A DNA stretch of 64,000 nucleotides from an uncultured Oscillospiraceae bacterium (GCA_947626785.1 CANQTO010000001.1:1-64000); one strand, 5' to 3'; counted from the stretch's first letter, positions 25,294-34,850 are shown. Numbers and translations: made by a program. The notes: generated by a model from the letters alone, not told the origin.

Positions 25294-25652
25294 GACTCGT
25301 CCCCTCCCGACTGGAGCTCCATTTCATACAGCTTGTCAGAGAGGATCTGCAGCTCCGCCATCATCTGCTTGGAATGTTCCACCAGAGGGAGCAGGGAAGG
25401 GTGGAGGGAGCTGACAAACAGCTCCAGGCTCTGCGTGGGAGGCTCCTGGGTCCCGTCGACCAGTTGAATAGTGCAGCCTATTTTGCCGGAGACCAGCTCC
25501 GCCGTATCCAGTCTCATCTCCACGTTCCCCCGTATATAGCCCTGGAGAGAGGAGCGGGCGATCCCCAGCTCCTTGGAGAATTCCGCGATACTCAGATCCC
25601 GTTGTTTCATAACGTCGTTTAGCTTGGCTGCAATATTATTCTTAACTTCCAT
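25290..25652 (-). CDS. XRE-family helix-turn-helix regulator
   Basis: 120 residues. An N-terminal Cro/CI-type helix-turn-helix spans about 8-62 (DLSIAEFSKELGIARSSLQGYIRG as the helix-turn-helix). The C-terminal half is helical, probably for dimerisation or ligand response, with no recognised domain. It is transcribed divergently from mraZ with a 250-base spacer, and coupled to the zinc-ribbon gene. Targets cannot be read from the sequence; its own promoter was not identified with confidence. Confidence 0.82.
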   Translation of the reverse strand: MEVKNNIAAKLNDVMKQRDLSIAEFSKELGIARSSLQGYIRGNVEMRLDTAELVSGKIGCTIQLVDGTQEPPTQSLELFVSSLHPSLLPLVEHSKQMMAELQILSDKLYEMELQSGGDES

Positions 25653-25856
25653 GTTTATACAGCCCCCTTTCGTCCCTTAGATTAAAAGTGTGAACGAAAG
25701 CTGTAAATGAAATTATCCCGGCTTTTCCGCCGTTTTTCCGGCATGGGGCGGGAAAAGCTCCGCAGTGCCTGAAGCAGAGCCTTTTGAAAACATTTCCACT
25801 CTTCTCTGTCTGGGAAAGGTGGAAGAAAAAAGACAAAAAGCAACAAAAAATTATCC

Positions 25857-25885
25857 TTGCTTTTTAGGGGGACAACCCCTATAAT
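25857..25885 (+). promoter_or_regulatory. Promoter of the dcw cluster (mraZ)
   Basis: TTGCTT (25857-25862), 17-base spacer, perfect TATAAT (25880-25885). The MraZ boxes begin nine bases downstream. Confidence 0.75.
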
Positions 25886-25893
25886 GGTAGAGG

Positions 25894-25920
25894 AAAGTGG
25901 TTCAAAGTGGTGGAAGATGG
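25894..25920 (+). promoter_or_regulatory. MraZ operator, three tandem boxes
   Basis: AAAGTGG occurs at 25894-25900 and 25904-25910, and AAGATGG at 25914-25920, an exact 10-base period. This matches the tandem GTGG-type boxes bound by MraZ in its own promoter region in other bacteria, so mraZ is probably autoregulated. Confidence 0.8.
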
Positions 25921-25951
25921 AGCTTTTTTTCAGGGTTGGGGGGCAGTTTCC

Positions 25952-26368
25952 GTGACGGGCGAGTATCAACATTCTCTCGATAATAAGGGGCGTATTTTTA
26001 TACCGGCCAAGCTCAGAGATGAGCTGGGCGATGTTTTTTTCGTCACGCTGTCCATGGACCGCTGCCTCTGCGCCTACAGCAGTGAGGCCTGGAGGGCCTT
26101 CTCTGAGAAGGTCAATGCCATGCCCTATGTGAAGCAGCGCAGGATGCGCCCGCTCTTCGCCCACGCGGCCCGCTGTGAGCTGGATGCCCAGGGCCGGGCT
26201 TTGATCCCACAGAATCTGCGGGACTACGCGGGTTTTGTAAAGAACGTCACCGTGGTGGGCTGCAACAACCACGCCGAGCTCTGGGACAGCGAGACCTGGA
26301 ACAGCGTCTTCGCCCTGGAGACCACGCCGGAGAACATCGCCGCCGTCATGGAGGAGCTGGAGTTCTGA
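25952..26368 (+). CDS. mraZ: Transcriptional regulator MraZ
   Basis: 138 residues with two SpoVT-AbrB-like DNA-binding halves: TGEYQHSLDNKGRIFIPAKLRDEL (start of the first) and ELDAQGRALIPQNLRDYAG (second). MraZ controls the division and cell-wall cluster. GTG at 25952 is preferred because the protein then starts [M]TGEYQHSLD as in relatives and GGGGGG lies eight bases ahead; an in-frame GTG at 25907 would fall inside the operator boxes. The stop overlaps the rsmH ATG by one base. Confidence 0.93.
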   Translation: MTGEYQHSLDNKGRIFIPAKLRDELGDVFFVTLSMDRCLCAYSSEAWRAFSEKVNAMPYVKQRRMRPLFAHAARCELDAQGRALIPQNLRDYAGFVKNVTVVGCNNHAELWDSETWNSVFALETTPENIAAVMEELEF

Positions 26369-27303
26369 TGGAAGGAAACGGACATGTCCCCGTGCTCCTG
26401 AACGAGTGCATCGAAAATCTGAACATCCGCCCGGATGGGGTCTATTTGGACGGGACGCTGGGAATGGGAGGCCACTCCGCCCGGATAGCGTCCCTTCTTA
26501 CGTCCGGCCGCCTGATCGGCATCGACCGGGACGAGACGGCCATCCGCCGGGCCGGAGAGGTCCTGGCCCCTTACCGGGACAAAGTCACATTGATCCACGG
26601 GAATTTCAGCAACACCGCCGCTATTCTAGACTCTCTGGGCCTGGATGCGGTGGACGGGATGCTGTTCGACCTGGGTGTATCTTCGCCCCAGCTGGATGAA
26701 GCGCAGCGGGGCTTTTCTTATAGGAACGACGCGCCGCTGGACATGCGCATGGACGCGGGCGAGAGCCTGACGGCCTTCCAGGTGGTGAATACCTGGAGCG
26801 AGGAGCGGCTGACGAAGATCTTCTTCGAGTACGGCGAGGAGCGCCACGCCCGGCGCATCGCCGCCGCCATACGGGCCGCCCGGGAGAAAAAGCCGGTGGA
26901 GAGCACCCTGAAGCTGGCGGAGATCATCCGCGGCGCCATGCCCGCCGCTGCCCTCCGGGAGAAGCAGCACCCGGCCAAGCGCTGCTTCCAGGCCATCCGC
27001 ATCGCCGTCAACGATGAGCTGGGGGCCGTGGCCGCCATGATGGACACCGCGCCGGACAGGCTCCGGCCCGGCGGCAGGCTCTGCGTCATCAGCTTCCACT
27101 CCCTGGAGGACCGGATCGTCAAAAACGGCATCGCGGCCCGGGAGCGGGGCTGCACCTGCCCGAGAGAGGCCCCGGTTTGTACCTGCGGCTTTGTGCAGAC
27201 GCTCAAGAGCGTCAGCCGCAAGCCCATCCTACCGGGGGACGAGGAGCTGGAGCGGAACCCAAGAGCCCGCAGCGCCAAGCTGCGCGTGGCGGAGAGGGTG
27301 TGA
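26368..27303 (+). CDS. rsmH: 16S rRNA (cytosine1402-N4)-methyltransferase RsmH
   Basis: 311 residues, full length. RsmH (MraW) N4-methylates C1402 in the ribosomal P site. Landmarks: HVPVLLNECIE at the N-terminus, the SAM site DGTLGMGGHS (28-37), FDLGVSSPQLDEAQRGFSY (about 97-115) and the C-terminal ISFHSLEDRIVK. It overlaps mraZ by one base; ftsL starts four bases after its stop. Confidence 0.97.
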   Translation: MEGNGHVPVLLNECIENLNIRPDGVYLDGTLGMGGHSARIASLLTSGRLIGIDRDETAIRRAGEVLAPYRDKVTLIHGNFSNTAAILDSLGLDAVDGMLFDLGVSSPQLDEAQRGFSYRNDAPLDMRMDAGESLTAFQVVNTWSEERLTKIFFEYGEERHARRIAAAIRAAREKKPVESTLKLAEIIRGAMPAAALREKQHPAKRCFQAIRIAVNDELGAVAAMMDTAPDRLRPGGRLCVISFHSLEDRIVKNGIAARERGCTCPREAPVCTCGFVQTLKSVSRKPILPGDEELERNPRARSAKLRVAERV

Positions 27304-27307
27304 GGCC

Positions 27308-27595
27308 ATGAAGAGAGTGTGCGAAAACCTGTTTCGGGCCGTGGGCTTCTGCTTTTCGGCTCTGCTGCTGATCCTGTCCCTGCTGACTTCTATCAAGCTG
27401 GCCGCCGTCAATGACCGGGCGGCGGGCCTGGAGAGGCAGGTAGAGCAGTTGGAAGAGGACAACGCCGTCCTCCGGGCCCGCTGCGAGAGCAGCCTGAGCC
27501 TGGAGGAGATCGAGCGCTACGCCACCCAGGAGCTGGGGATGCAGCGCTGCCAGCCCGGCCAGATCGAAGTGCTCCGGCTGGACAGCGAGGGATAG
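27308..27595 (+). CDS. ftsL: Cell division protein FtsL
   Basis: 95 residues with the FtsL plan: short cytoplasmic N-terminus, one membrane helix (about 12-32), then a leucine-zipper-like coiled coil (RAAGLERQVEQLEEDNAVLRARCE) and an extracytoplasmic end. FtsL bridges FtsQ/DivIB and FtsB/DivIC and activates FtsW-PBP. Sequence conservation in the family is low; the call rests on topology and position between rsmH and the division PBP. ATG at 27308 follows GAGGGTGTGAGG. Confidence 0.88.
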   Translation: MKRVCENLFRAVGFCFSALLLILSLLTSIKLAAVNDRAAGLERQVEQLEEDNAVLRARCESSLSLEEIERYATQELGMQRCQPGQIEVLRLDSEG

Positions 27596-27686
27596 AGAAC
27601 AAGCATAATTAAAGACAAGCATAATGTGGATAAGCCTGTGAATATAGATAGGAGAGACTATCCTTTCTGTTTGCAGGTGAAACACT
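27596..27686 (+). other. Spacer ftsL-pbp with short repeats
   Basis: The 91-base spacer contains ACAAGCATAAT twice (about 27599-27609 and 27616-27626) and a small hairpin GATAG/CTATC. No promoter is evident. Confidence 0.5.
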
Positions 27687-30014
27687 ATGGCAGAAAAGCA
27701 TGAACAGCCGCCGGCCGGCGCCCCGAACCGGCAGATGCTGCGCCGGGCCCTGTTCCTCATGTTCCTGTGCGGCGTGGCCGCCTTTGCAGCGCTCCTGGCC
27801 CGGCTCTGGAAGCTCCAGATCGTGGACCATGAGAAGTATGAGCAGATGGCCATCGAGCAGCAGCTGCGGGAGGCCCCCACCTCCGCCGCCCGGGGCGTCA
27901 TCTACGACGCCAATATGGAGCCCCTGGCCGTCAGCGCTTCGGTGGACAACGTCTACCTGAGTCCGGCGGAGATCGAGATGTACGGGGAGGACAAGGAGCT
28001 CATCGCCCGAAAGCTCTCGGAGCTTCTGGAGCTGGACTATGAGGAGGTCCTGGAGAAGGCCTCCCGGAGCGGCTCCTGGTACGTCACCGTGGCCCGGAAG
28101 CTGGAGCGGGAGCAGGCCGACCTGGTGCGGGAGTTCAAAAACGAGTACGGCCTGCGGGGCGTCCGTTTAGAGACGGACGTGAAGCGCTACTACCCCAACT
28201 CCTCTCTGGCCTGCCACGTCATCGGCTTCGTAGGGACTGACAACTACGGGCTGGAGGGCATCGAGGCCCAGTACGACAGCGCCCTGGCCGGCAGCACCGG
28301 CCGCACCCTGCGGGCCACCAACGCCTTCGGCACGGACCTGCTGTTCTCCCAGTTCGAGGAGTATGTGCCGGGGGAGGACGGCTTTGACATCGTCACCACC
28401 CTGGATTCAGGCATCCAGTTTTTTATTGAGAAGCATCTGAAGCAGGCGGTGGAGGATTACGACATCCTCAACGGCGCCGGGGCTATCGCCATGGATGTGA
28501 ACACCGGCGCGATCCTGGCCATGGCCTCCCTGGGGAATTACGACCTGAACGATTTTTTGGCCGTGAGCCCGGAGGCTCAGGCCGCCGTGGACGCAGCCGA
28601 GACCCCGGAGGAGGCCCAGGCCCTGCTGAGCGCGGCTCAGGCCCGCCAGTGGCGCAACAAGGCCCTGTCAGACACCTATGAGCCCGGCTCCACCTTCAAG
28701 ATCATCACCCTGTCTATGGCCCTGGAGGAGAACGCGGTCAGCCCCAGCGACACCTTCTACTGCGGCGGCAGCGTCAACGTCCTGGGCCGCACCAGCCCCA
28801 TCCGCTGCTGGAAGACCCAGGGCCATGGCAGCCAGAATTTGACCCAGGCGGTCCAGCACTCCTGCAACGCGGCCTTTGTGAACATCGGCCAGCGGGTGGG
28901 GGCGGAGACCTTCTACCGGTACTGCGAGGCCTTCGGCTTTTTGAACCTGACGGAGGACCCGGACGAGAACCTGAGCGCCGTCACCGGCATCGACCTGGCC
29001 GGGGAGAGCGGCAGCATCTGGTGGAGCCGGAACACCTTCTGTTCCCCGAAGAACCTGTCCCAGCTGGCGGCGGCCTCCTTCGGCCAGACCTTTACCATCA
29101 CGCCTCTCCAGCTCATCACGGCGGTCAGCGCCTGCGTCAACGGGGGCAAGCTGATGCAGCCCTATGTGGTCAGCCAAATGCTGAACCCGGACGGGTCTCT
29201 GGCCTATGAGCGCAAGCCCACGGTGGTGCGGCAGGTGATCAGCCCGGAGACCAGCGCCCAGGTCCGCTCCATGCTGGAGCAGGTGGTGGGCGACCCCAAC
29301 GAGGGCACCGGCCGCAACGCCGCCGTGGCCGGCTACCGGATCGGCGGCAAGACCGGCACCAGCGAGAAGGTCAGCCTGGAGGCCCAGACTGGGGAGAAGG
29401 AGTACATCGTCTCCTTTATCGGCTTTGCCCCGGCGGACGACCCGAAGATCGCCGTGCTGATCTTCCTGGACACCCCGTCCAACGAGTCCGGCATCTACGT
29501 CAGCGGCGGCCAGATGGCCGCGCCCGTGGTGGGCCGGATGATGGCGGATATCCTGCCCTATCTGGGGGTGGAGCCCAGCCTCAGCGGGGAAGCGGCGGAG
29601 AACATGGACGTGCCTATGCCGGACCTGAAGGACCTGAGCCGGGCCGAGGCGGCAAATCGCTTGGAAAAGGCGAAGCTCCGGGTCCGGACCATCGGCAGCG
29701 GAGAGCGCGTGACCGCCCAGCTGCCCGCGCCGGGGACGGTGATCGCCGCCGGGACGGAGGTCATCCTCTATCTGGGGGCGGAGCCCTCGGCGGACCGGGA
29801 GCAGGTGCCCGACCTGACGGGCATGAGCTATCGGGAGGCCAGGGACGCTCTGTCCTACTACGGGATCTATATCCAGACGGCCAGCCCTGTCACGGACGCG
29901 GAGGGGCAGACCGTCAGCAGCCAGAGCATCGCCGCGGGGACGGCTGTGGACCACGGGGCGGTGGTGGAAGTGACGCTTATAAGCAGCGACGGCTCCATGC
30001 TGGGCCGTTATTGA
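27687..30014 (+). CDS. Division-type class B penicillin-binding protein with PASTA domains
   Basis: 775 residues. One membrane anchor (about 21-42), a pedestal domain, then a transpeptidase with S335-T-F-K338, S392-C-N394 and K555-T-G557, the three catalytic motifs of PBPs. Two PASTA domains follow (about 633-693 and 700-765), as in SpoVD and PBP2X. It crosslinks septal (or, if SpoVD, spore cortex) peptidoglycan together with FtsW/SpoVE. It is the only PBP in the cluster, so it may serve as the main division transpeptidase; the choice between FtsI/Pbp2B and SpoVD cannot be made from this sequence alone. Confidence 0.93.
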   Translation: MAEKHEQPPAGAPNRQMLRRALFLMFLCGVAAFAALLARLWKLQIVDHEKYEQMAIEQQLREAPTSAARGVIYDANMEPLAVSASVDNVYLSPAEIEMYGEDKELIARKLSELLELDYEEVLEKASRSGSWYVTVARKLEREQADLVREFKNEYGLRGVRLETDVKRYYPNSSLACHVIGFVGTDNYGLEGIEAQYDSALAGSTGRTLRATNAFGTDLLFSQFEEYVPGEDGFDIVTTLDSGIQFFIEKHLKQAVEDYDILNGAGAIAMDVNTGAILAMASLGNYDLNDFLAVSPEAQAAVDAAETPEEAQALLSAAQARQWRNKALSDTYEPGSTFKIITLSMALEENAVSPSDTFYCGGSVNVLGRTSPIRCWKTQGHGSQNLTQAVQHSCNAAFVNIGQRVGAETFYRYCEAFGFLNLTEDPDENLSAVTGIDLAGESGSIWWSRNTFCSPKNLSQLAAASFGQTFTITPLQLITAVSACVNGGKLMQPYVVSQMLNPDGSLAYERKPTVVRQVISPETSAQVRSMLEQVVGDPNEGTGRNAAVAGYRIGGKTGTSEKVSLEAQTGEKEYIVSFIGFAPADDPKIAVLIFLDTPSNESGIYVSGGQMAAPVVGRMMADILPYLGVEPSLSGEAAENMDVPMPDLKDLSRAEAANRLEKAKLRVRTIGSGERVTAQLPAPGTVIAAGTEVILYLGAEPSADREQVPDLTGMSYREARDALSYYGIYIQTASPVTDAEGQTVSSQSIAAGTAVDHGAVVEVTLISSDGSMLGRY

Positions 30015-30023
30015 GGGAAGAAT

Positions 30024-31481
30024 ATGAAGCTGAAAGACATTTTGAAGGATCTGTCCTGCACCTGGGCCGGAGCGGACCCGGAGGCGGAGATCGGCGGCGT
30101 GGCCTATGACTCCCGCCAGGTGAAGCCCGGGGACCTGTTCGTGGCCATCCGGGGCTTTGAGTCCGACGGGCACCGCTTTATCCCCAAGGCCCTGGAGGCC
30201 GGAGCGGCGGCGGTCCTCTGCGAGACGCTGCCGGAGGAGCCGGGGCCCTGGGTGCAGACCCCGGACGGCCGCCTGGGCCTGGCCCTCGCCAGCCGGGATT
30301 TCTTCGGAGACCCGGCCTCAGAGATGGTCATGATCGGCTTTACCGGCACCAACGGCAAGACCACCTCCACCTATCTGATGAAGCATCTGCTGGAGGAGGT
30401 CCAGGGGGCCAAGGTGGGCCTCATCGGCACCAACGGCAACATGATCGGCGCGGAGCACCTGCACTCCGAGCGCACCACGCCTGAGAGCTATGAGCTGCAC
30501 AAGCTCTTCCGGCAGATGGCGGATGAGGGCTGCACCCATGTGGTGATGGAGGTCTCCTCCCACTCTCTGAGCCTGGAGCGGGTGGCGGGCATCGATTTCG
30601 ATGTGGCCGTCTACACCAACCTGACCCAGGACCATCTGGATTTCCACGGCAGCATGGAGGCCTACGCCGCCGCCAAGAAGAAGCTCTTCTCCATGGCGAG
30701 GACCGGCTGCTTCAACCTGGACGACCCCTGGGCAGAGCGGATGATGGAGGGCGTGCCCTGCGCCGTCCGGACCTTCTCCGCCGAGCGCAACGACGCGGAT
30801 CTGGCCGCCAAGGACATCCGGCTGTCCGCCTCCGGCGTCCGCTTCGCGGCCGTCAGCGGCGGAGAGCTGTGCCTGACGAAGCTGGGCATCCCCGGCCTCT
30901 TCTCCGTGCACAACGCTTTAGGCGTGCTGTCCGCGGGCCTGGCCTTGGGCCTGAGCCTGAAGGACTGCGCCGGGGCCCTTGCCACGGCAAAGGGCGTGAA
31001 GGGCCGGGTGGAGGTGGTGCCCACCGACGGGGACTACTCAATCCTGATCGACTACGCCCACACGCCGGACGCCCTGGAAAACGTGCTGAAGACCCTCAAG
31101 CCCGTGACCCGGGGGCGGCTGATCGCCCTCTTCGGCTGCGGCGGGGACCGGGACCGGGGCAAGCGGCCCATCATGGGCCAGATCGCCGCGAAAAACGCGG
31201 ACTTCTGCGTGGTCACCAGCGACAACCCCCGCACCGAGGACCCGGAGGAGATCATCCGGGAGATCCTCGCCGGCATGAAAAACAGCCGCACGCCCTGCAA
31301 GGTGATCTGCGACCGGCCGGCCGCTATCGCCTGGGCTATTGACAACGCGGGCCCCGGTGATGTAATATTACTCGCGGGAAAAGGACACGAGGACTACCAG
31401 GTCGTGGGCCGGGAGAAGCGGCACATGGACGAGCGGGAGATCGTGGCGGCCCATCTGGAAAAAAGAAAAGCGGCGCGCTGA
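30024..31481 (+). CDS. murE: UDP-MurNAc-tripeptide synthetase MurE
   Basis: 485 residues. MurE ligates the third stem amino acid using ATP. The nucleotide loop GTNGKT is at 108-113, with TTPESYELH and HLDFHGSMEAY conserved. The motif D400-N-P-R403 indicates meso-diaminopimelate specificity; lysine-adding enzymes have a different sequence here. Start ATG at 30024 has GAGGGAAG upstream. It is followed directly by mraY; murF, usually next, is missing. Confidence 0.96.
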   Translation: MKLKDILKDLSCTWAGADPEAEIGGVAYDSRQVKPGDLFVAIRGFESDGHRFIPKALEAGAAAVLCETLPEEPGPWVQTPDGRLGLALASRDFFGDPASEMVMIGFTGTNGKTTSTYLMKHLLEEVQGAKVGLIGTNGNMIGAEHLHSERTTPESYELHKLFRQMADEGCTHVVMEVSSHSLSLERVAGIDFDVAVYTNLTQDHLDFHGSMEAYAAAKKKLFSMARTGCFNLDDPWAERMMEGVPCAVRTFSAERNDADLAAKDIRLSASGVRFAAVSGGELCLTKLGIPGLFSVHNALGVLSAGLALGLSLKDCAGALATAKGVKGRVEVVPTDGDYSILIDYAHTPDALENVLKTLKPVTRGRLIALFGCGGDRDRGKRPIMGQIAAKNADFCVVTSDNPRTEDPEEIIREILAGMKNSRTPCKVICDRPAAIAWAIDNAGPGDVILLAGKGHEDYQVVGREKRHMDEREIVAAHLEKRKAAR

Positions 31482-31506
31482 GGGCGCGTTTTAACGGGAG
31501 AACACC

Positions 31507-32520
31507 ATGACGATAAAACTCATCACCGCGCTGGTGCTGGCCTTCCTGTTTTCGACGGTATTCGGGAAGTTCTATATTCCCTGGCTGAAAAAGGAAAAAG
31601 CCCGGCAGGAGATCCGGGAGGACGGCCCCACCTGGCATATGGCTAAGAGCGGCACGCCCACCATGGGCGGCGTCATGTTTATCGCCGCCGAGATCCTGGT
31701 CTGCCTGACGGTGGGCTTTGAAGGGATGACAAAGGGCCGTTTTGTCCATATCTTCGCGCTGCTCTTCGCCCTGGTCTTCGGCGCCATCGGCTTTCTGGAC
31801 GACTGGGAGAAGATCAAAAAGAAGCAGAACCTGGGCCTCACCGCCAAGAGCAAGTTCCTGCTCCAGCTGGTGGCGGCGCTGGTCTTCGTGCTGCTGATGC
31901 GGCAGATCGGCTATGTGCGCTCGGACCTCTATGTGCCCTTTTTCAATACGACGATCACCATGCCCGAGTGGCTGTATTTCGTCTTCGCGGCCTTCGTCAT
32001 CGTGGGTACGGTCAACTCCGTGAACATCACCGACGGGATCGACGGCCTGGCCGCCGGCACCTCCATCCCGGTGTGCCTGTTCTTCGTGGCCCTGGCCTTC
32101 TACTGGGGAGAGGCCTATCTGGAGCTGGGCGTCTTCGCCTCCGGCCTGGTGGGCGGCCTGCTGGGCTTTCTGACCTATAACTTCAACCCGGCCAAGGTCT
32201 TCATGGGGGACACGGGCTCCCTCTTCCTGGGGGGCGCTATCGCGGCCCTGGCCTTCGCCTACGACATGCCCTTGATCCTGGTCACCCTGGGGATCATCTA
32301 CATCATCGAGACTTTGTCGGACATCATCCAGATCACCTATTTCAAGCTCTCCCACGGCAAGCGGATCTTCCGCATGGCCCCCTTCCACCACCATCTGGAG
32401 CTGGGCGGATGGACGGGAAAAAAGTGGAAAGAGCGGGAACTTTTTGTCCTTTTTTCCGGTATATCCCTGGTCTTTGCGATCATATCCTTTATTGGGGTGA
32501 TGGCTCGCTATCCCCTGTGA
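31507..32520 (+). CDS. mraY: Phospho-N-acetylmuramoyl-pentapeptide transferase MraY
   Basis: 337 residues, polytopic membrane enzyme that forms lipid I from UDP-MurNAc-pentapeptide and undecaprenyl phosphate. Conserved sites: GTPTMGG near the N-terminus, the Mg2+ site FLDDWEK (about 98-104), NITDGIDGLAAG (about 175-186) and the APFHHHLE loop (about 293-300). It lies between murE and ftsW; murD, usually between mraY and ftsW, is absent here. Confidence 0.96.
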   Translation: MTIKLITALVLAFLFSTVFGKFYIPWLKKEKARQEIREDGPTWHMAKSGTPTMGGVMFIAAEILVCLTVGFEGMTKGRFVHIFALLFALVFGAIGFLDDWEKIKKKQNLGLTAKSKFLLQLVAALVFVLLMRQIGYVRSDLYVPFFNTTITMPEWLYFVFAAFVIVGTVNSVNITDGIDGLAAGTSIPVCLFFVALAFYWGEAYLELGVFASGLVGGLLGFLTYNFNPAKVFMGDTGSLFLGGAIAALAFAYDMPLILVTLGIIYIIETLSDIIQITYFKLSHGKRIFRMAPFHHHLELGGWTGKKWKERELFVLFSGISLVFAIISFIGVMARYPL

Positions 32521-32550
32521 TTCTGGATCGAAAAGTCGGGAGGTGGAACG

Positions 32551-33714
32551 ATGCGCTACGAGAGCGCCCGCCTCGCCGGCTTTTCCGCGTCTGCGGAGGA
32601 AAACAGGCGCGGCGGCTTTGACAGCGGTTTTTTCCTTTTGGTCCTGCTGCTGCTGAGCATGGGGGTGGTGATGGTGCTGTCCTCCAGCTATGCCAGGGCC
32701 TATTACGACCCGGGCGGCATCACCGGCGGCAACGCCGCCTACTATTTCGTCCGGCAGCTGATCTTCGCGGCCCTGGGCGTGGGGGCGATGCTCCTGGCCT
32801 CCCGGCTGCCCATGGGCCTGTACCGGCGCTGGGCCTTTCCTTTTCTGGCTCTGACCCTGGTGCTGCTGATGCTGGTGCCCCTTATCGGCGTGAAGGCCAA
32901 CGGTTCCCGCCGCTGGCTGGGCGTGGGCGGACTCACTGTCCAGCCCTCGGAGCTTGCCAAGCTTGCGGTCATCCTGGCCTTTTCCCACATGATCTGCCGC
33001 ATCCGGGGCCGGATGCGCAGTTTCCGCTGGGGCATCCTGCCCTTCGGGGGAGTGCTGGCGGTCATCGTGGGCCTGCTGGTGCTGGAGCCCCACTTCTCCG
33101 CCTCCATCATCATCATCGCCATCGGCGGCGTGATGATGTTCCTGGGCGGGGCCGGTCTGGGCTGGTTCATCGCGGCCGTTGGGGCGGCTGGAGGCGCGCT
33201 GGCCGTGCTGCTGGCCTTCTTCCCCTACGCCTCCTCCCGGATCAGCACCTGGCTGGACCCCTTCTCCAGCTCCTCTGACGAGGGCTATCAGATCGTCCAG
33301 TCCCTGTACTCCATCGGTTCCGGCGGCCTGAGCGGCCTGGGCCTGGGGCGCAGCCGGCAGAAGTTTTTGTACCTGCCCGAGGAGCACAACGACTTTATTT
33401 TTTCCGTAGTCTGTGAGGAGCTGGGCTTTATCGGCGCGGCGCTGATCCTGGCCCTCTTTGCCCTGCTGATCCTGCGGGGCTACTGGATCGCCCTCCACTG
33501 CCGGGACCGGTTCAGCTTTCTGGTCTGCGCCGGGGTGACGACGCTGCTGGCGGTCCAGGTCTTTTTAAACGTGGCGGTGGTGACCAATTTGGTCCCCTGC
33601 ACGGGCATCTCCCTGCCCTTTTTCAGCTACGGCGGCACGGCGCTGCTGATCCAGCTGGGGGAGATGGGGATCATCCTCAGCGCGTCCAGAGACATCTTAG
33701 AGAGAAGGGAATAG
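32551..33714 (+). CDS. ftsW: FtsW/SpoVE-type SEDS glycosyltransferase
   Basis: 387 residues with about ten helices. SEDS proteins polymerise glycan strands from lipid II, here with the division PBP. Seen are KANGSRRWLGVG-LTVQPSELAKLA (about 113-132) and the C-terminal TGISLPFFSYGGTALL (about 352-367). ATG at 32551 follows GGGAGG. Its position between mraY and murG favours FtsW; SpoVE is equally similar in motifs. Confidence 0.93.
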   Translation: MRYESARLAGFSASAEENRRGGFDSGFFLLVLLLLSMGVVMVLSSSYARAYYDPGGITGGNAAYYFVRQLIFAALGVGAMLLASRLPMGLYRRWAFPFLALTLVLLMLVPLIGVKANGSRRWLGVGGLTVQPSELAKLAVILAFSHMICRIRGRMRSFRWGILPFGGVLAVIVGLLVLEPHFSASIIIIAIGGVMMFLGGAGLGWFIAAVGAAGGALAVLLAFFPYASSRISTWLDPFSSSSDEGYQIVQSLYSIGSGGLSGLGLGRSRQKFLYLPEEHNDFIFSVVCEELGFIGAALILALFALLILRGYWIALHCRDRFSFLVCAGVTTLLAVQVFLNVAVVTNLVPCTGISLPFFSYGGTALLIQLGEMGIILSASRDILERRE

Positions 33715-33720
33715 GGACCC

Positions 33721-34842
33721 ATGCGCTTTTTATTTACCTGCGGCGGCACCGCCGGACATATCAACCCCGCCCTGGCCGTGGCCGGCCGGCTGAGAGAGCT
33801 GCTGCCGGACTGTGAGATCCTGTTTCTGGGGGCCGAGGGCAAGATGGAGATGGAGCTGGTGCCCCGGGAGGGCTATGAGATCCGGCCATTGAAGATCACC
33901 AACCTGAGCCGGGAACGCAGCCTCCAGGGCCTGGAGCACAATCTGAGAACGCTGAAAAACGTCTTGGTCTCCAACCGGGAGGCCAGGCGGATCATCCGGG
34001 AGTTTAAACCGGACGCGGTGCTGGGCACGGGGGGCTATGTGTGCTACCCGGTGCTCCGCTCCGCCGCCCGTCTGGGCATCCCCACGGCGGTACACGAGAG
34101 CAACGCCGTGCCCGGCCTGACAACAAAAATGCTGGCAAAGCACGTGGACCGGGTGCTGACGGGCTTTGAGGAGAGCCGCCAGTACTATCCCCACCCGGAG
34201 CGGGTGGTCCCTGTGGGGACCCCGGTCCGGGGAGCTTTCGCCGGTTATGACAAGCGCCGGGCCAAGGCGGAGCTGGGCCTGCCGGAGGAGCTGCCCCTGG
34301 TGGTCTCCGTCTGGGGCTCTCTGGGCGCCGGGCACATGAACGAGATCTTGACCCAGATGCTGCCGCTCATGGAGGGGCAGAGGGACTTCCGGCTCATCCA
34401 CTCCGCCGGCAGCCGCTACTACGCAGGGCTGACAGAGAAGCTGGCAGAGGCCGGCACGGACCCGGCCCGCTGCGGCGCGGAGGTCCGGGAGTACATCTAC
34501 GATATGCCCCGGGTCATGGCGGCGGCGGACCTGATCCTCTGCCGGGCCGGGGCCTCCACCCTGGCGGAGCTGAGCTATATGGGGATGCCGGCTATTTTGG
34601 TGCCGTCTCCCAACGTGACCAACAACCATCAGGAGAAGAACGCCCGCGTGCTGGAAAAAGCCGGGGGCGCCAAGGTGTTTTTAGAGGGCGAGTTTGACGC
34701 CGGGACCCTGCTGAACGAAGTCCGGGCCCTGCTGAGCGACCGGGAGGGCCTGGAGCAGATGTCCCAGGCTATGCGCTCTCTGGCCGTGCCCGGCTCTACG
34801 GAGAAGATCTGCCGGATCGTATTGGATCTGGCTGAAAAATAG
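33721..34842 (+). CDS. murG: UDP-GlcNAc--lipid I GlcNAc transferase MurG
   Basis: 373 residues, a GT-B glycosyltransferase that adds GlcNAc to lipid I to give lipid II. GGTAGHINPALA lies at 8-19, LGTGGYVCYPVL (about 101-112) and VHESNAVPG (about 124-132) are conserved, and the donor-binding RAGASTLAEL is near 276-285. It starts six bases after ftsW. A large hairpin separates it from the next gene. Confidence 0.96.
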   Translation: MRFLFTCGGTAGHINPALAVAGRLRELLPDCEILFLGAEGKMEMELVPREGYEIRPLKITNLSRERSLQGLEHNLRTLKNVLVSNREARRIIREFKPDAVLGTGGYVCYPVLRSAARLGIPTAVHESNAVPGLTTKMLAKHVDRVLTGFEESRQYYPHPERVVPVGTPVRGAFAGYDKRRAKAELGLPEELPLVVSVWGSLGAGHMNEILTQMLPLMEGQRDFRLIHSAGSRYYAGLTEKLAEAGTDPARCGAEVREYIYDMPRVMAAADLILCRAGASTLAELSYMGMPAILVPSPNVTNNHQEKNARVLEKAGGAKVFLEGEFDAGTLLNEVRALLSDREGLEQMSQAMRSLAVPGSTEKICRIVLDLAEK

Positions 34843-34850
34843 CCTCACAC

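Noticed and set aside
31336..33498. A 720-codon open frame on the minus strand
   Set aside because: Antisense to mraY and ftsW; the product is Gln/His/Gly-rich shadow sequence.
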